Assembly (NCBI RefSeq): GCF_014384995.1
Contig: NZ_JACRSY010000010.1
Location: forward strand, 1-64,000
Origin: Zhenhengia yiwuensis
Lineage (GTDB): Bacteria > Bacillota > Clostridia > Lachnospirales > Cellulosilyticaceae
Direction: 5' to 3'
Length of the DNA stretch: 64,000 nt
Part shown: piece after piece, positions 1-8,484 of the stretch
Position numbering within the stretch: the first letter of the stretch is position 1
How the letters are laid out: each line of letters begins with the position of its first letter
Notes under the pieces: generated by a model
Told to the model about the DNA's origin: nothing
What the model saw: only the letters and a program-made list of their open reading frames with translations
Databases searched by the model: none
Position numbers and translations under genes: made by a program

Positions 1-61
1 CTTCTCCATTTAGATATGCCTGAACTACTTTTTTCTTAAATTCAAAACTATATTTTGCCAT
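1..61 (-). CDS. IS3-family transposase OrfA, N-terminal fragment (cut by window edge)
   Basis: Read on the minus strand, an ATG at 61 opens MAKYSFEFKKKVVQAYLNGE and runs off the window edge. This is the typical first helix of the small helix-turn-helix OrfA (InsE/TnpA-like) of IS3-family elements of the IS150 type, which binds the IS ends. Only about 20 residues are visible, so intactness and the presence of OrfB cannot be judged. The palindromic end immediately upstream (68-116) supports an insertion-sequence terminus. Confidence 0.75.
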   Translation of the reverse strand, partial: MAKYSFEFKKKVVQAYLNGE

Positions 62-67
62 AAAAAG

Positions 68-116
68 ACTGACCCCCATAAGTTAGATTTTTTAGGTCTA
101 ACTTATGGGGGTCAGT
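68..116. repeat. Perfect inverted repeat at the IS element end
   Basis: A 20-bp arm at 68-87 (starting actgacccccataag) is repeated as its exact reverse complement at 97-116, with a 9-base T-rich loop. The outer arm resembles the terminal inverted repeat of IS150-group elements, which often begin TGA followed by a C run. It lies directly upstream of the OrfA start. It probably marks the left end of the IS, and the transcript could fold here to limit read-through into the transposase. The exact IS boundary and target duplication cannot be fixed from one end. Confidence 0.7.
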
Positions 117-421
117 TCAATAAATAAGGCGTTTTTTATTATGCAAAAATAATAGGTAACTCTTTAATAGAGTCTGTAACAGTCATTTGAGCCATATGAA
201 CGTTTTATATACGCATATCTTTTTGCTGCTAGAGAGTTTCTTAGAATGAGCAAAAATTTTTGGATGTTTTCAAGTATCGCCATAGATATATCCCCTTTTA
301 TTTCAGTGTGTTGAATATTATAATGATTTCTGATGTTTTTGGTAATAAGACTTACCTTTTAAACTGCTTAGGAGTACGTTATAATAGACAAATAGAGGTA
401 TTACCTAGAAAGGATAGAAGA
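117..421. other. Intergenic stretch without a recognisable gene
   Basis: About 300 bases lie between the IS end and the first real gene. An open frame in phase with the protease extends up to 260, but its translation looks unlike a protein N-terminus and it contains a -10 box. The only supported signal is TATAAT at 380-385, suited to the downstream gene. An imperfect A/T-rich hairpin around 220-258 was seen but cannot be assigned a role. Confidence 0.6.
380..385 (+). promoter_or_regulatory. -10 box for the M16C peptidase gene
   Basis: TATAAT matches the sigma-A -10 consensus; the -35 region 17 bases upstream (TTTTAA) is poor. Transcription starting near 392 would place the 422 ATG about 30 bases into the mRNA, supporting that start over the upstream in-frame ATG at 260. 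Confidence 0.45.
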
Positions 422-3349
422 ATGAATTTAGAATGTAACCAAATTTATTATGGTTTTAAATTAATAGAAGAAAAGAATATTGAAGAAATAGAAGGTAAAG
501 GGCGTATTTTTGAGCATCTTCAAAGTGGAGCAAGGCTGATTCAACTTGAGACGCCAGATACGAATAAAGTATTTACCATGTCTTTTAAGACTTTATCAAA
601 AGATCATAGCGGGGTTGCGCATATAATTGAGCATGCTGTGTGTTGTGCATCACAAAAATATCCTCTTAAGGATACCTTCATAGAGATGGATAAAGGGTCT
701 TTGAACACCAGTTTAAATGCGTGTACATATAAAGATATGACCATGTATTACTGTGCAAGTCAAAATGAAAAAGACCTACTTAATCTTATGGAAGTTTATA
801 TGGATTTAGTTTTCCATCCTTTAATTAAAGAGCGTGAATCTATTTTTAAACAAGAAGGATGGCATTATGTTTTAGAAGATGTATCAGAGGCGATTACCTA
901 TAATGGTATTGTCTACAATGAAATGAAGGGGGATTATGCAGAGCCTTCTACAAGACTGGAAGCTGCTATTCATGAAGCACTTTTTCCTGATACATGTTAC
1001 CGTTATGATTCAGGTGGGAAGCCAGAGGCTATTACGCATTTAACAAGAGAGGCTTTTTTAGCCTTTTATGACCAGCATTATAAGCCGGCTAATTGTACTT
1101 TGTTCTTATATGGGGATGGGGATTTAATGAAACAGCTTGCCTTATTAGATGAAAAGTGTTTAAAGGATTTTTCAACTAGCAAGGTTTCTATGTCAATTCC
1201 TCTTCAAGAAACGTTCAAAAAGCCTAAGAAGGTAAATACTTATTATCCTATTACAGAAGAAGAGTGTATAGAAGATAAGACCATATGCTGTTTAAGTTTT
1301 GTGACAAAAGAGATTGAAGATGTGGAGACACGTATTGCTTTTGAAATACTTGAGCATATGTTACTAAAAAGTTCAGCTTCTCCTTTAACAAAGGAGCTCA
1401 TCAGTGAGAAAGGCTTAGGGCAAACACTTGAAGAGGCTGGTTATGATACAGGAAAGAGACAACCTACTTTTTCTATTGTATTAAATGGAAGTAAGAGTGA
1501 GCATGCAGAGATGTTTAAAAAAACTGTATTTGAGGTGCTGCATAGACTTGTAACAGAAGGCATAGAAAAAGACCTGATAGATGCAGCCCTATCGGTTGTC
1601 AGCTTTGGTCTTCAAGAAGGTGACACACCTTGGGAGGCAAAAGGCGTTATTTATAGTGAAGAAGTACAAATGAGTGTGCTGTATGACCAACATCCTTTTA
1701 GACATTTAACTTATAAAAAGCATCTCCAGCATATACAAGAGCAAAAAGATAAGGGATATTTTGAAAGCTTAATTAAGCAGTATTTTCTAGATAATCCTCA
1801 TTATGCTTTTATCATATTAGAGCCAAGTTATACACTTGAGGGAGAGGAAGAAGAAAGGCTTACAAAACAACTTGAAGCTTATAGGGAAACTTTATCAGAA
1901 GAAGACCTAGAGGCACTTATTGAAATGAATGCTAAATTAGATGCAGAACAAGATGAGCCGAATACTAAAGAAGCTTTAGCCCTACTCCCTCATTTAAGTG
2001 CGAGAGATTTAAAGCGTGAAGTATCTCAAGTAGTGATTAAAGAGGTGCAGTTAGAAGATGCTATACTTTATTTTAATCCAGAATATACAGGGCCTATTAG
2101 TTATCTCCATTTTCTTTTCGATACATCTCATGTTAAGCAGGAGCAACTACCCTATTTAGGCTTGCTTGCTAATCTTCTTACTTATGTAAGTACAAAGCAT
2201 TATACGTATAATACCCTTGAAAATGAAATTAACAAGCAAACAGGTGGTCTGAACTGTTCTGTTAATGCTTATGCGCATTATGAGGACACTTGTTCTTATA
2301 AGCCATACTTTAAGATTTCATGCAAAGTTTTAAATGAGAAATTGCCTGTACTTCCTGATCTACTGAAGGAGATTACATTAAATAGTATCTTTAGTGAAAA
2401 GGATAAGATCAAAGAAATTATAGGTATGATGAAGTATGAGATTGAAAGAAGCTTTACAAGTTCACCAGAGTATAGAGCGACTAGAAGACTCTATACTTAT
2501 TTTTCAGATGCAGCACTCTATGAAGATCATGTATCAGGTATGGTATACTATGTATTCCTAAAAGAACAGTATGAAAACTTTGATAGCTGTTGTGAGAAGC
2601 TTATGGATACGCTTACACAGCTTTATCATAGCATTATGCAAAGAAAAGCTCTTAAAATCAGTGTAACAGCAGAAGAACATGAGTATGAAATGTTAAAAGG
2701 GAAACTTGAAGATTTTGTAAAAGCGCTGCCAAGTATAGAGTCTAAAAAAGCAACTTATACTTTTGAAAGAACCATTCGAAATGAAGCCTATGTAACTTCA
2801 AGTAGTGTGCAAGCTATTGTGAGCGGATTTAACTTTAAACAGCTAGAGTACACTTTCCATGGGGCACTTCATATAGCAAGTCATATTTTAGACAGTACGT
2901 ATCTTTGGGATAAAGTACGTCTTCAAGGAGGTGCTTATGGTGCGAGTATGATGCTTAGCCGAGATGGTAATATGGTACTTTCGTCTTATTGTGATCCAGG
3001 ACTTGGTGAAACATTAGAAATCTTTAAAGGTATTGGGCATTATCTTGAAACCTTAGTCCTAGAAGAAGATGAACTAGAAAAATATAAGATTGGTACGATA
3101 GGTGGGTTAGATATGCCACTTACTATGGAGCAAAAGAGTGAACGAGCACTGATTTATAGCTTGTGCCAAGTCGAGTATGAAAAGTTACAAAGAGAGCGTG
3201 ATCAAGTACTTGAGGCAACTTTAGAGGATATTCGTGCTCTAGGTAAAATGTTTGAGGCTGTTATGGCAAAGCAGGCTTTATGTGTTATAGGCAATAAAGC
3301 CAAAATAATGGAAGAAGCAGGTCTCTTTAAGGAAATTAGGAGTATATAG
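422..3349 (+). CDS. M16C-family zinc metallopeptidase (PreP/Cym1-like)
   Basis: This is a 975-residue insulinase-superfamily protease of the M16C (presequence protease) type, which degrades peptides inside a closed clamshell chamber. The inverted zinc motif HxxEH is at H67-E70-H71, and the likely third ligand is E167 in YNEMKG. The length fits a single-chain M16C enzyme with an active N-half and an inactive C-half. No signal peptide is visible, so it is probably cytoplasmic. The start at 422 is chosen because AAAGGAT precedes it at suitable spacing; the open frame extends to 260, but that extension is unconvincing. The gene appears monocistronic. Its peptide substrates cannot be told from sequence. 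Confidence 0.9.
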   Translation: MNLECNQIYYGFKLIEEKNIEEIEGKGRIFEHLQSGARLIQLETPDTNKVFTMSFKTLSKDHSGVAHIIEHAVCCASQKYPLKDTFIEMDKGSLNTSLNACTYKDMTMYYCASQNEKDLLNLMEVYMDLVFHPLIKERESIFKQEGWHYVLEDVSEAITYNGIVYNEMKGDYAEPSTRLEAAIHEALFPDTCYRYDSGGKPEAITHLTREAFLAFYDQHYKPANCTLFLYGDGDLMKQLALLDEKCLKDFSTSKVSMSIPLQETFKKPKKVNTYYPITEEECIEDKTICCLSFVTKEIEDVETRIAFEILEHMLLKSSASPLTKELISEKGLGQTLEEAGYDTGKRQPTFSIVLNGSKSEHAEMFKKTVFEVLHRLVTEGIEKDLIDAALSVVSFGLQEGDTPWEAKGVIYSEEVQMSVLYDQHPFRHLTYKKHLQHIQEQKDKGYFESLIKQYFLDNPHYAFIILEPSYTLEGEEEERLTKQLEAYRETLSEEDLEALIEMNAKLDAEQDEPNTKEALALLPHLSARDLKREVSQVVIKEVQLEDAILYFNPEYTGPISYLHFLFDTSHVKQEQLPYLGLLANLLTYVSTKHYTYNTLENEINKQTGGLNCSVNAYAHYEDTCSYKPYFKISCKVLNEKLPVLPDLLKEITLNSIFSEKDKIKEIIGMMKYEIERSFTSSPEYRATRRLYTYFSDAALYEDHVSGMVYYVFLKEQYENFDSCCEKLMDTLTQLYHSIMQRKALKISVTAEEHEYEMLKGKLEDFVKALPSIESKKATYTFERTIRNEAYVTSSSVQAIVSGFNFKQLEYTFHGALHIASHILDSTYLWDKVRLQGGAYGASMMLSRDGNMVLSSYCDPGLGETLEIFKGIGHYLETLVLEEDELEKYKIGTIGGLDMPLTMEQKSERALIYSLCQVEYEKLQRERDQVLEATLEDIRALGKMFEAVMAKQALCVIGNKAKIMEEAGLFKEIRSI

Positions 3350-3351
3350 GC

Positions 3352-3379
3352 TTTACATTTACTTAAGATATGCTAAAAT
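3352..3379 (+). promoter_or_regulatory. Sigma-A-type promoter for the 77-aa gene
   Basis: TTTACA and TAAAAT are spaced by 16 bases, with an extended TGC just before the -10. It starts 3 bases after the peptidase stop codon, so the small downstream gene can be expressed on its own. Confidence 0.55.
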
Positions 3380-3412
3380 GAGAAAAGATTAACAGAAGAT
3401 AGAGGTAAAATC

Positions 3413-3646
3413 ATGACGAATCAAAAAGCACTAGATGTTCTTAAATTATTTTATTTCGGATGTCCAGATATGATGCAACTTGCTAAAAAAGTACGCCTTC
3501 CTAGAGAAGAAGTACGTGAAATTCTTAAAAGTGCCAGAAGTTGTGGGCTTATTAACTATAGTACAAATGATTATAATGAAGTTTTTGTAAATGTTAAAAA
3601 GCAAAAGTTAGGTGCTTACTTACGTAGTAAAGGTGCGCTAAGATAA
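3413..3646 (+). CDS. Small winged-helix-like protein of unknown function
   Basis: This encodes 77 residues that I cannot assign to a named family. The segment from about residue 15 to 50 (MQLAKKVRLPREEVREILKS) has the spacing of a helix-turn-helix, followed by short beta-like stretches and a basic tail, so it could be a small winged-helix DNA-binding protein (inference). AGAGGTAAAATC precedes the ATG as a ribosome binding site. It has its own promoter at 3352-3379 and a strong terminator at 3652-3695, so it is an independent unit. Confidence 0.65.
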   Translation: MTNQKALDVLKLFYFGCPDMMQLAKKVRLPREEVREILKSARSCGLINYSTNDYNEVFVNVKKQKLGAYLRSKGALR

Positions 3647-3651
3647 ACTTA

Positions 3652-3698
3652 AAAAGCTGATGCATAGCCTTAAAGAAGGAGGTGCATCAGCTTTTCTT
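3652..3698 (+). terminator. Intrinsic terminator after the 77-aa gene
   Basis: The arms 3652-3664 and 3683-3695 are exactly complementary (AAAAGCTGATGCA), with an 18-base loop and T-rich tail. It lies between converging genes and probably serves both strands. Confidence 0.75.
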
Positions 3699-3711
3699 TA
3701 TTTAAGAGCTG

Positions 3712-5346
3712 TTAGAGAGTATCTGTAAGATAGAGCTCTGCTTGATAGCAGGTCTGGGCAATGTTAAGTAAGTGGTCTGAAATACGTTCAATATCAATAA
3801 GCATTTCGCTATAAAGCACACAAGCTTCAGGGGAACAGGAACTTAGATGAAGACGCTCAATTTGATTTTGTCTAAAACTTTGATTCATTTTATCAATGGT
3901 CTCTTCGGAGTAGAGTACATAATCTAGAGTTTCGACTCTATGAGTAGGATGGTTAGAGGCAATTTGATGGAAAGTGTCTAGAATGAGGAGACGCATTTGT
4001 TGAAGTTCCTTAAGTGTAGGTTCAGATAAGGTAAGGTTTTCATTATGTATACGCTCTTCGTATTGGGCAATATTTAAGGCATGGTCTCCAATACGTTCAA
4101 TATCTCCTGTAATTTTAAATAAAGCATTTAACATCTTGGCATCTGCAAGAGGCATATCTGTTGCGGAAATTTTGCTGATATAGCGAATGATTTCCATATT
4201 TAAATAATCTAGATAGTGTTCATTCTTATAGACTAGATTGAGCTCGTCTATGCTATTTTTAGCTACTGCATCGAAAGCTAAAGTAACATTTTGCGTAGCT
4301 AATTTGAACATGCGATGAACTTCTTTGCAAAGCTGAGAAAGAGCAATGGCAGTTGAACCAATTTGATAAGGTTTAACAAATTCAAGCTGCATTTCTGGCT
4401 CACTTAAATCTTCTCCAGGAAGAAGTTTCCTTGCAATAGCAGCAAGAAGATTACCAAAAGGTAAAAGGAGTAGGGTTGTTGTAATATTAAAGAGAGTATG
4501 GACATTGGCAATTTGTGCAGCAGGTGAATTTGGCGTAAAGTGTGCTACCCAATCTGTAAAAGGTAAAGTTAAAGCAATAGTCACAAAAAGAAGTGTACCA
4601 ATAATATTAAAGAGCAAATGAATAATAGTAGTACGTTTAGCGTTATGATTGGTGCCGATAGAAGCAATGATAGCCGTAATACATGTACCGATATTTTGCC
4701 CAAATAAAATATAAATACTGCTGTTTAGACCAATAAGCCCACTTGAAGCAAGCGTTTGTAAAATACCAATAGAAGCAGAGGAACTTTGAATAAGCGCGGT
4801 AAAGAGTGCACCAGCAGCTATACCAAATAGAGGATTTGAGAAGCTGGTCATCATTTTAATAAAGAAGGTAGAGTCACGAAGTGGTACCATGGCATTCCCC
4901 ATAAAATCCATACCAATAAAGAGAATCCCCAAGCCCGCAATGATTTCACCAATGCATCTGGTACGTTTAGATTTAAAAAATAAGATAATCATAACACCTA
5001 TAAAGGCAATAAGCGGGGCTAATGCACCAATATCTAGTGCAATAAGTTGCCCTGTAATAGTCGTACCAATATTAGCACCCATAATAACCCATACAGCCTG
5101 ATTTAAGGTCATGAGTCCAGAGTTAACAAAACCTACAACCATAACAGTAGTTGCAGAAGAACTCTGAATAAGAGCTGTAATAACCATACCTACAAAAACG
5201 CCTAGAAACCGATTAGAGGTTAGTTTTTCTAAGATACCTTTTAGTTTATTTCCAGCAGCAGTTTCTAGTCCTTCGCTCATCATTTTCATGCCATAAAGAA
5301 AGAGTCCAAGTCCTCCAAGTAGTAACATAAAATCTGTGATTTTCAT
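3712..5346 (-). CDS. Na/Pi cotransporter family membrane protein with PhoU-like C-terminus
   Basis: This 544-residue protein has the two inverted NptA/PNaS repeats, each with the signature QSSSA (61-67 and 187-193), in a hydrophobic half of about 310 residues. A cytoplasmic helical domain of about 200 residues follows and resembles PhoU. Such proteins carry out Na+-coupled phosphate transport, although some bacterial relatives may use other substrates. The gene stands alone on the minus strand. GGGAGG precedes the ATG and a -10 box lies at 5365-5370. There are no pst or phoU neighbours in the window, so its role in phosphate homeostasis is inferred from family only. Confidence 0.88.
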   Translation of the reverse strand: MKITDFMLLLGGLGLFLYGMKMMSEGLETAAGNKLKGILEKLTSNRFLGVFVGMVITALIQSSSATTVMVVGFVNSGLMTLNQAVWVIMGANIGTTITGQLIALDIGALAPLIAFIGVMIILFFKSKRTRCIGEIIAGLGILFIGMDFMGNAMVPLRDSTFFIKMMTSFSNPLFGIAAGALFTALIQSSSASIGILQTLASSGLIGLNSSIYILFGQNIGTCITAIIASIGTNHNAKRTTIIHLLFNIIGTLLFVTIALTLPFTDWVAHFTPNSPAAQIANVHTLFNITTTLLLLPFGNLLAAIARKLLPGEDLSEPEMQLEFVKPYQIGSTAIALSQLCKEVHRMFKLATQNVTLAFDAVAKNSIDELNLVYKNEHYLDYLNMEIIRYISKISATDMPLADAKMLNALFKITGDIERIGDHALNIAQYEERIHNENLTLSEPTLKELQQMRLLILDTFHQIASNHPTHRVETLDYVLYSEETIDKMNQSFRQNQIERLHLSSCSPEACVLYSEMLIDIERISDHLLNIAQTCYQAELYLTDTL

Positions 5347-5364
5347 TAAAAATCCTCCCTATAG

Positions 5365-5393
5365 ATTATAATGATTCCATGTTACCTAGTTTA
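5365..5393 (-). promoter_or_regulatory. Promoter of the Na/Pi cotransporter gene
   Basis: On the minus strand TAAACT (5388-5393) and TATAAT (5365-5370) are separated by 17 bases, shortly upstream of the ribosome binding site. The -10 is perfect and the -35 weak. Confidence 0.45.
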
Positions 5394-5596
5394 ATAGGAA
5401 TGAAAATTTAGTACAAATAGCTTTTTAAGTCATTTTAGGCTTGAATAAGCAGTTTTTGTGTAGCTTTTATAAATAAGCTTTAATTTATATTATTTTTCAA
5501 TAAATATAAAAAATCTATTTATATAAAAAAACAAGCTGAGAAAGGTAGTAAAGAGGCCCAGCTTCTTATTCCTATTATAAGTGCACTGTTAACTTT

Positions 5597-5962
5597 TTAG
5601 CTACCATACAAGTAGGTGTAACTTTATCAGGTCTCCTTACCTCAGCAATAGCAGCAGAAAAATTTGTAGATTTACTTGAAGTGATTGAGGGGAATATCCA
5701 GGATAAATAGGACCTAGAGGCTGTTAAAATTGAAAAGCTTGCAGAAGATGTTTAGATTCTCGATGAAAGTGTATCTATTGAAGAGGTTGAGAGGCTATTA
5801 GATGTTGATTTGTTTAAGGGAGAAGACTGTGAGACAATAGGGGGTTTTATTATTAAAGAGATTGGTAGGATTTCTTAAAAAGATAGTAGAATTAAACTAG
5901 CGCTTAAGGAAGGCTATGAGCTAAGTATTTTAGAAGTAGATAAAAACGTATTAAGAAAGTGA
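5597..5962 (+). pseudogene. Decayed CorC/HlyC-family (TlyC-type) membrane protein
   Basis: One continuous frame of 122 codons reads LATIQVGVTLSGLLTSAIAAE and then passes straight into a CorC_HlyC-like C-terminal domain (including ETIGGFIIKEIGRI). Stops interrupt it at 5708-5710, 5753-5755 and 5876-5878. Family members of about 430 residues have N-terminal membrane helices, two CBS domains and this C-terminal domain, and are implicated in Mg2+/Co2+ or Na+ efflux. Here the membrane and CBS parts between these two segments are missing in frame, and no start codon or 5' part remains. It is therefore a relic with one large internal deletion plus three nonsense mutations and no frameshift. Confidence 0.85.
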
Positions 5963-5984
5963 CTATTTGCAAGGTCTTAACATA

Positions 5985-6018
5985 AATAAAGGAGCTTCTT
6001 TAAGCAAGCTCCTTTATT
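5985..6018 (-). terminator. Intrinsic terminator after the ABC permease gene
   Basis: Perfect 13-bp arms (5985-5997 and 6006-6018, AATAAAGGAGCTT) flank an 8-base loop. The hairpin overlaps the permease stop codon and would stop the ABC importer operon. It may also act on the opposite strand downstream of the pseudogene. Confidence 0.65.
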
Positions 6019-6763
6019 GTGTCCATGGACAGCATTTTAATTCTATAAGATCAATGAGTTTAAAGAGGACAAAACCCATAAGACTAAGAGCAATAATACC
6101 TGCAAACATTTTAGGGTAGTCTACCATAGACCAGGCATTCATAACGAGGTAACCAATACCATAAGTAGTAGCATAATTTTCAGCAAAAAATAAAGTTGCA
6201 ATAGCAACACCTAGACTGACTCTTAAAGCTGAAAAAAGTTTAGGGAGAATAGCTGGAAATACAAGGTGTTTAAACTGATCGTAAGGACTAAGCCCTAAAC
6301 TTTTCATAGACTGAAATAAAGTATAAGGAATTTCTTTTACGCCATCACGGACAGCAAGAAATACTTGAAAAATCATAATAGAGACCATCAGTATAACTTT
6401 AGAGGCATCCCCTATACCAAAGAAAATCATAAAAATAGGTAGAAAAGCAACCTTAGGAAGAGGATACAAAATATACGTAATAGGAGAAAGTAACCGGTCT
6501 GGTAACGTATAAAGCCCACACAAAATCCCTAAAGGTACTGCAATCATGAGAGAAATCACAAGTGCAAGGAGCATTCGGTATAAACTTGTAATGAGGTGGC
6601 GCCACAGTTCAGTTGGAAGGAGTACAAAAAATTTGGTAATGGCTTCAAGCGGTGCAGGTATAACATTAGAGTTTACACATAAACTTAAAACTTGCCATAG
6701 AAATAGAATGCTTAAAAGACCATATAAAGTAGGACGAGTAACCAGTTTTTTAAAACGAGTCAT
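6014..6763 (-). CDS. ABC transporter permease, NitT/TauT/SsuC type
   Basis: A 249-residue inner-membrane permease with about six hydrophobic segments. An EAA-like loop (SLGLSPYDQFKHLVFPAILP) sits around residues 150-170 and contacts the ATPase. It is the last gene of an importer operon transcribed leftward (binding protein, ATPase, permease) and overlaps the ATPase gene by 4 bases, indicating translational coupling. AGGAGG lies upstream of the ATG. Relatives move taurine, sulfonates, nitrate, or thiamine and pyrimidine precursors; the sequence does not tell which. Confidence 0.88.
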   Translation of the reverse strand: MTRFKKLVTRPTLYGLLSILFLWQVLSLCVNSNVIPAPLEAITKFFVLLPTELWRHLITSLYRMLLALVISLMIAVPLGILCGLYTLPDRLLSPITYILYPLPKVAFLPIFMIFFGIGDASKVILMVSIMIFQVFLAVRDGVKEIPYTLFQSMKSLGLSPYDQFKHLVFPAILPKLFSALRVSLGVAIATLFFAENYATTYGIGYLVMNAWSMVDYPKMFAGIIALSLMGFVLFKLIDLIELKCCPWTQ

Positions 6764-7494
6764 GATGAGACCTCCTCTTTAAGGAGCTTGCGAATTTGAA
6801 GCACTTGTTCATAAAAAGCAAGCGTTTCTTTAGCTTTTAGATCGCCAAAGAATGGATTCTCTAGAACTGTTTTAATTTGTCCTTTGTCCATAATAACAAT
6901 TTGTTTACCAAGCAGAACAGCTTCTTCAATATTATGAGTAATGAGTACAAGTGTAGTAGGCTTATGGTGATAAAGTGATAAAATAAGTTCTTGCAGATGT
7001 TCTTTATTAAGATCATCTAAAGCTGAAGTTGCTTCATCTAATAAGAGTAAATCAGGTTCACGTACAAGTGTTCGAGCAATACTACAGCGTTGCTTTTGCC
7101 CACCACTAAGCTGATGAGGATACTTATTTTGGTACTTTGTAAGTCCTAGTTGATTAAGAACTTCTATTATTTTTTTATGTTTTTGCTCATGAGAAAGTTT
7201 AAAGGGAACAAGTGCTAGAGCCACGTTATCATACACTGTTTTCCAAGGTAGAAGACCTAAGTCTTGCAAAATGAGGCCTGTACTTTGGCGAATACCAGCT
7301 AATGGTGTTTGATTAATAAGAAGCGATCCTGCTTCGGGTTTATAAAGACCAGCTAAAAGCATAAGGAGCGTTGTTTTACCACATCCAGAAGGACCAATAA
7401 TAGCACAAGTAGAGTGCTTAGGAATAGTTAAATGAAGGTGATTTAGAACCACCTCCCCTTCATAGGAGAAGGAGAGGTTATAGATATTAATCAT
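6760..7494 (-). CDS. ABC transporter ATP-binding protein, NitT/TauT/SsuB type
   Basis: A 244-residue ATPase subunit with Walker A GPSGCGKTT (about residues 33-41), Q-loop LILQDLGLLPW, signature LSGGQKQR, Walker B LLLLDEATSALD and switch His in LITHN. The length and the L-P-W after the Q-loop are usual for the taurine/nitrate/sulfonate group. It sits between the binding-protein gene (8-base overlap) and the permease gene (4-base overlap), so the three form one transcription unit. Confidence 0.92.
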   Translation of the reverse strand: MINIYNLSFSYEGEVVLNHLHLTIPKHSTCAIIGPSGCGKTTLLMLLAGLYKPEAGSLLINQTPLAGIRQSTGLILQDLGLLPWKTVYDNVALALVPFKLSHEQKHKKIIEVLNQLGLTKYQNKYPHQLSGGQKQRCSIARTLVREPDLLLLDEATSALDDLNKEHLQELILSLYHHKPTTLVLITHNIEEAVLLGKQIVIMDKGQIKTVLENPFFGDLKAKETLAFYEQVLQIRKLLKEEVSS

Positions 7495-8407
7495 TATTTA
7501 CAAATTTTCCTTCAATAAGGTTACTTGGAACGAGGTTAAGTTCTTGGTTAAGTGTTTCACTAGACCAATCCATTATTTTTTGAATATAAGCTTCTTCTGG
7601 TAAGTGTGCTAAGCTATAAGTTGGTAGGATGATATCATCTTGAATAGCTGGATTAAGGTTAAGTTTTTCGATAAGAAGTGTACGTGCTTCATCTGGATTT
7701 TCCATAAGGTCCTGAGCAGCTTTATTATAGCCTTCATGGAAACGTGCAATAGCTTCTTCTTTTTCTGTTAAAGCTTTGTCTGTAAAGGCCATAACATTAG
7801 GACAAATACCATCTTCAGGTGTATAAATTCTTTTTTCAAGAGCCCCATTTGCTGCGCCGTTAGAAGCCATTGGTTCTGGGAACAGTCCCATATCTACCTG
7901 ACCAGATTTAATCATTTCAAGACGGGCTGGGATATCATTAATAAATACTTTTTCAATGGTATAGTCATCACCTAACCATTCATCAATAAGGAAGTTAGAA
8001 ACAGATACTTCCATCATAGCTACTTTAATTTCAGGAGTTTCTTCATAACCTGCTCGAACAAGTACAGGGAATACACCATCTGTAAGTGTTGTAGCTTTAA
8101 GGTCGAATCCACCATTTATATTTGTAGCAACTGCAATAAGATCAGTCATAGCGCCATCAATAGCATATGTCTGAAGAGCTGTCTGACGATCACCGGCATT
8201 GTTAAAAAGTTCGATAGTAAGATCAAGACCAAGTTCATCAAAGTAGCCTTTTTCTTCTGCAAGGTAAATAGGTGCAGTATCTACTGCAGGCATTACACCA
8301 ATTTTAAGAGAGAGCGTTTCTTCTGGTGCGTTAGAAGAAGTACTGCATCCAGCGAGTATAAGTGTAGGGATGAGCGTAAGTGTTGCAACAAGTTTCTTGC
8401 ATTTCAT
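7487..8407 (-). CDS. Substrate-binding lipoprotein of the NMT1/TauA-like ABC importer
   Basis: 306 residues with a lipoprotein signal: basic start, hydrophobic stretch and lipobox LAGC with Cys21 as the lipidation site. The mature part reads like an NMT1/SsuA-type periplasmic-binding protein (APIYLAEEKGYFDELGLDL; DGAMTDLIA). It would be anchored outside the membrane and deliver ligand to the adjacent permease and ATPase. CGGAGG precedes the ATG. No biosynthetic neighbours and no THI or other riboswitch upstream give a ligand clue. Promoter at 8455-8484. Confidence 0.87.
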   Translation of the reverse strand: MKCKKLVATLTLIPTLILAGCSTSSNAPEETLSLKIGVMPAVDTAPIYLAEEKGYFDELGLDLTIELFNNAGDRQTALQTYAIDGAMTDLIAVATNINGGFDLKATTLTDGVFPVLVRAGYEETPEIKVAMMEVSVSNFLIDEWLGDDYTIEKVFINDIPARLEMIKSGQVDMGLFPEPMASNGAANGALEKRIYTPEDGICPNVMAFTDKALTEKEEAIARFHEGYNKAAQDLMENPDEARTLLIEKLNLNPAIQDDIILPTYSLAHLPEEAYIQKIMDWSSETLNQELNLVPSNLIEGKFVNND

Positions 8408-8454
8408 GTTATATCCTCCGATGTTAAAAAAGTGTTAAATAAAAAACAATCTTT

Positions 8455-8484
8455 ATTGTACTATACATAAATAAGGTTGTGCAA
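8455..8484 (-). promoter_or_regulatory. Promoter of the ABC importer operon
   Basis: On the minus strand TTGCAC (8479-8484) and TACAAT (8455-8460) are 18 bases apart. The -35 overlaps the -35 of the divergent prenyltransferase promoter, so the two promoters may compete. Confidence 0.5.

Noticed and set aside
220..258. Long hairpin TTTTTGCT...AGCAAAAA upstream of the peptidase gene
   Set aside because: The loop exceeds 20 bases and the arms are low complexity; no gene on either strand needs it as a terminator.
260..421. 54-codon N-terminal extension of the M16C peptidase
   Set aside because: It contains a perfect -10 box, lacks a good ribosome binding site at 260 and reads unlike the family N-terminus.
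5525..5570. Minus-strand terminator-like AAGCTG...CAGCTT followed by T residues
   Set aside because: Only 6 bp with a long loop and no gene ending there on that strand.
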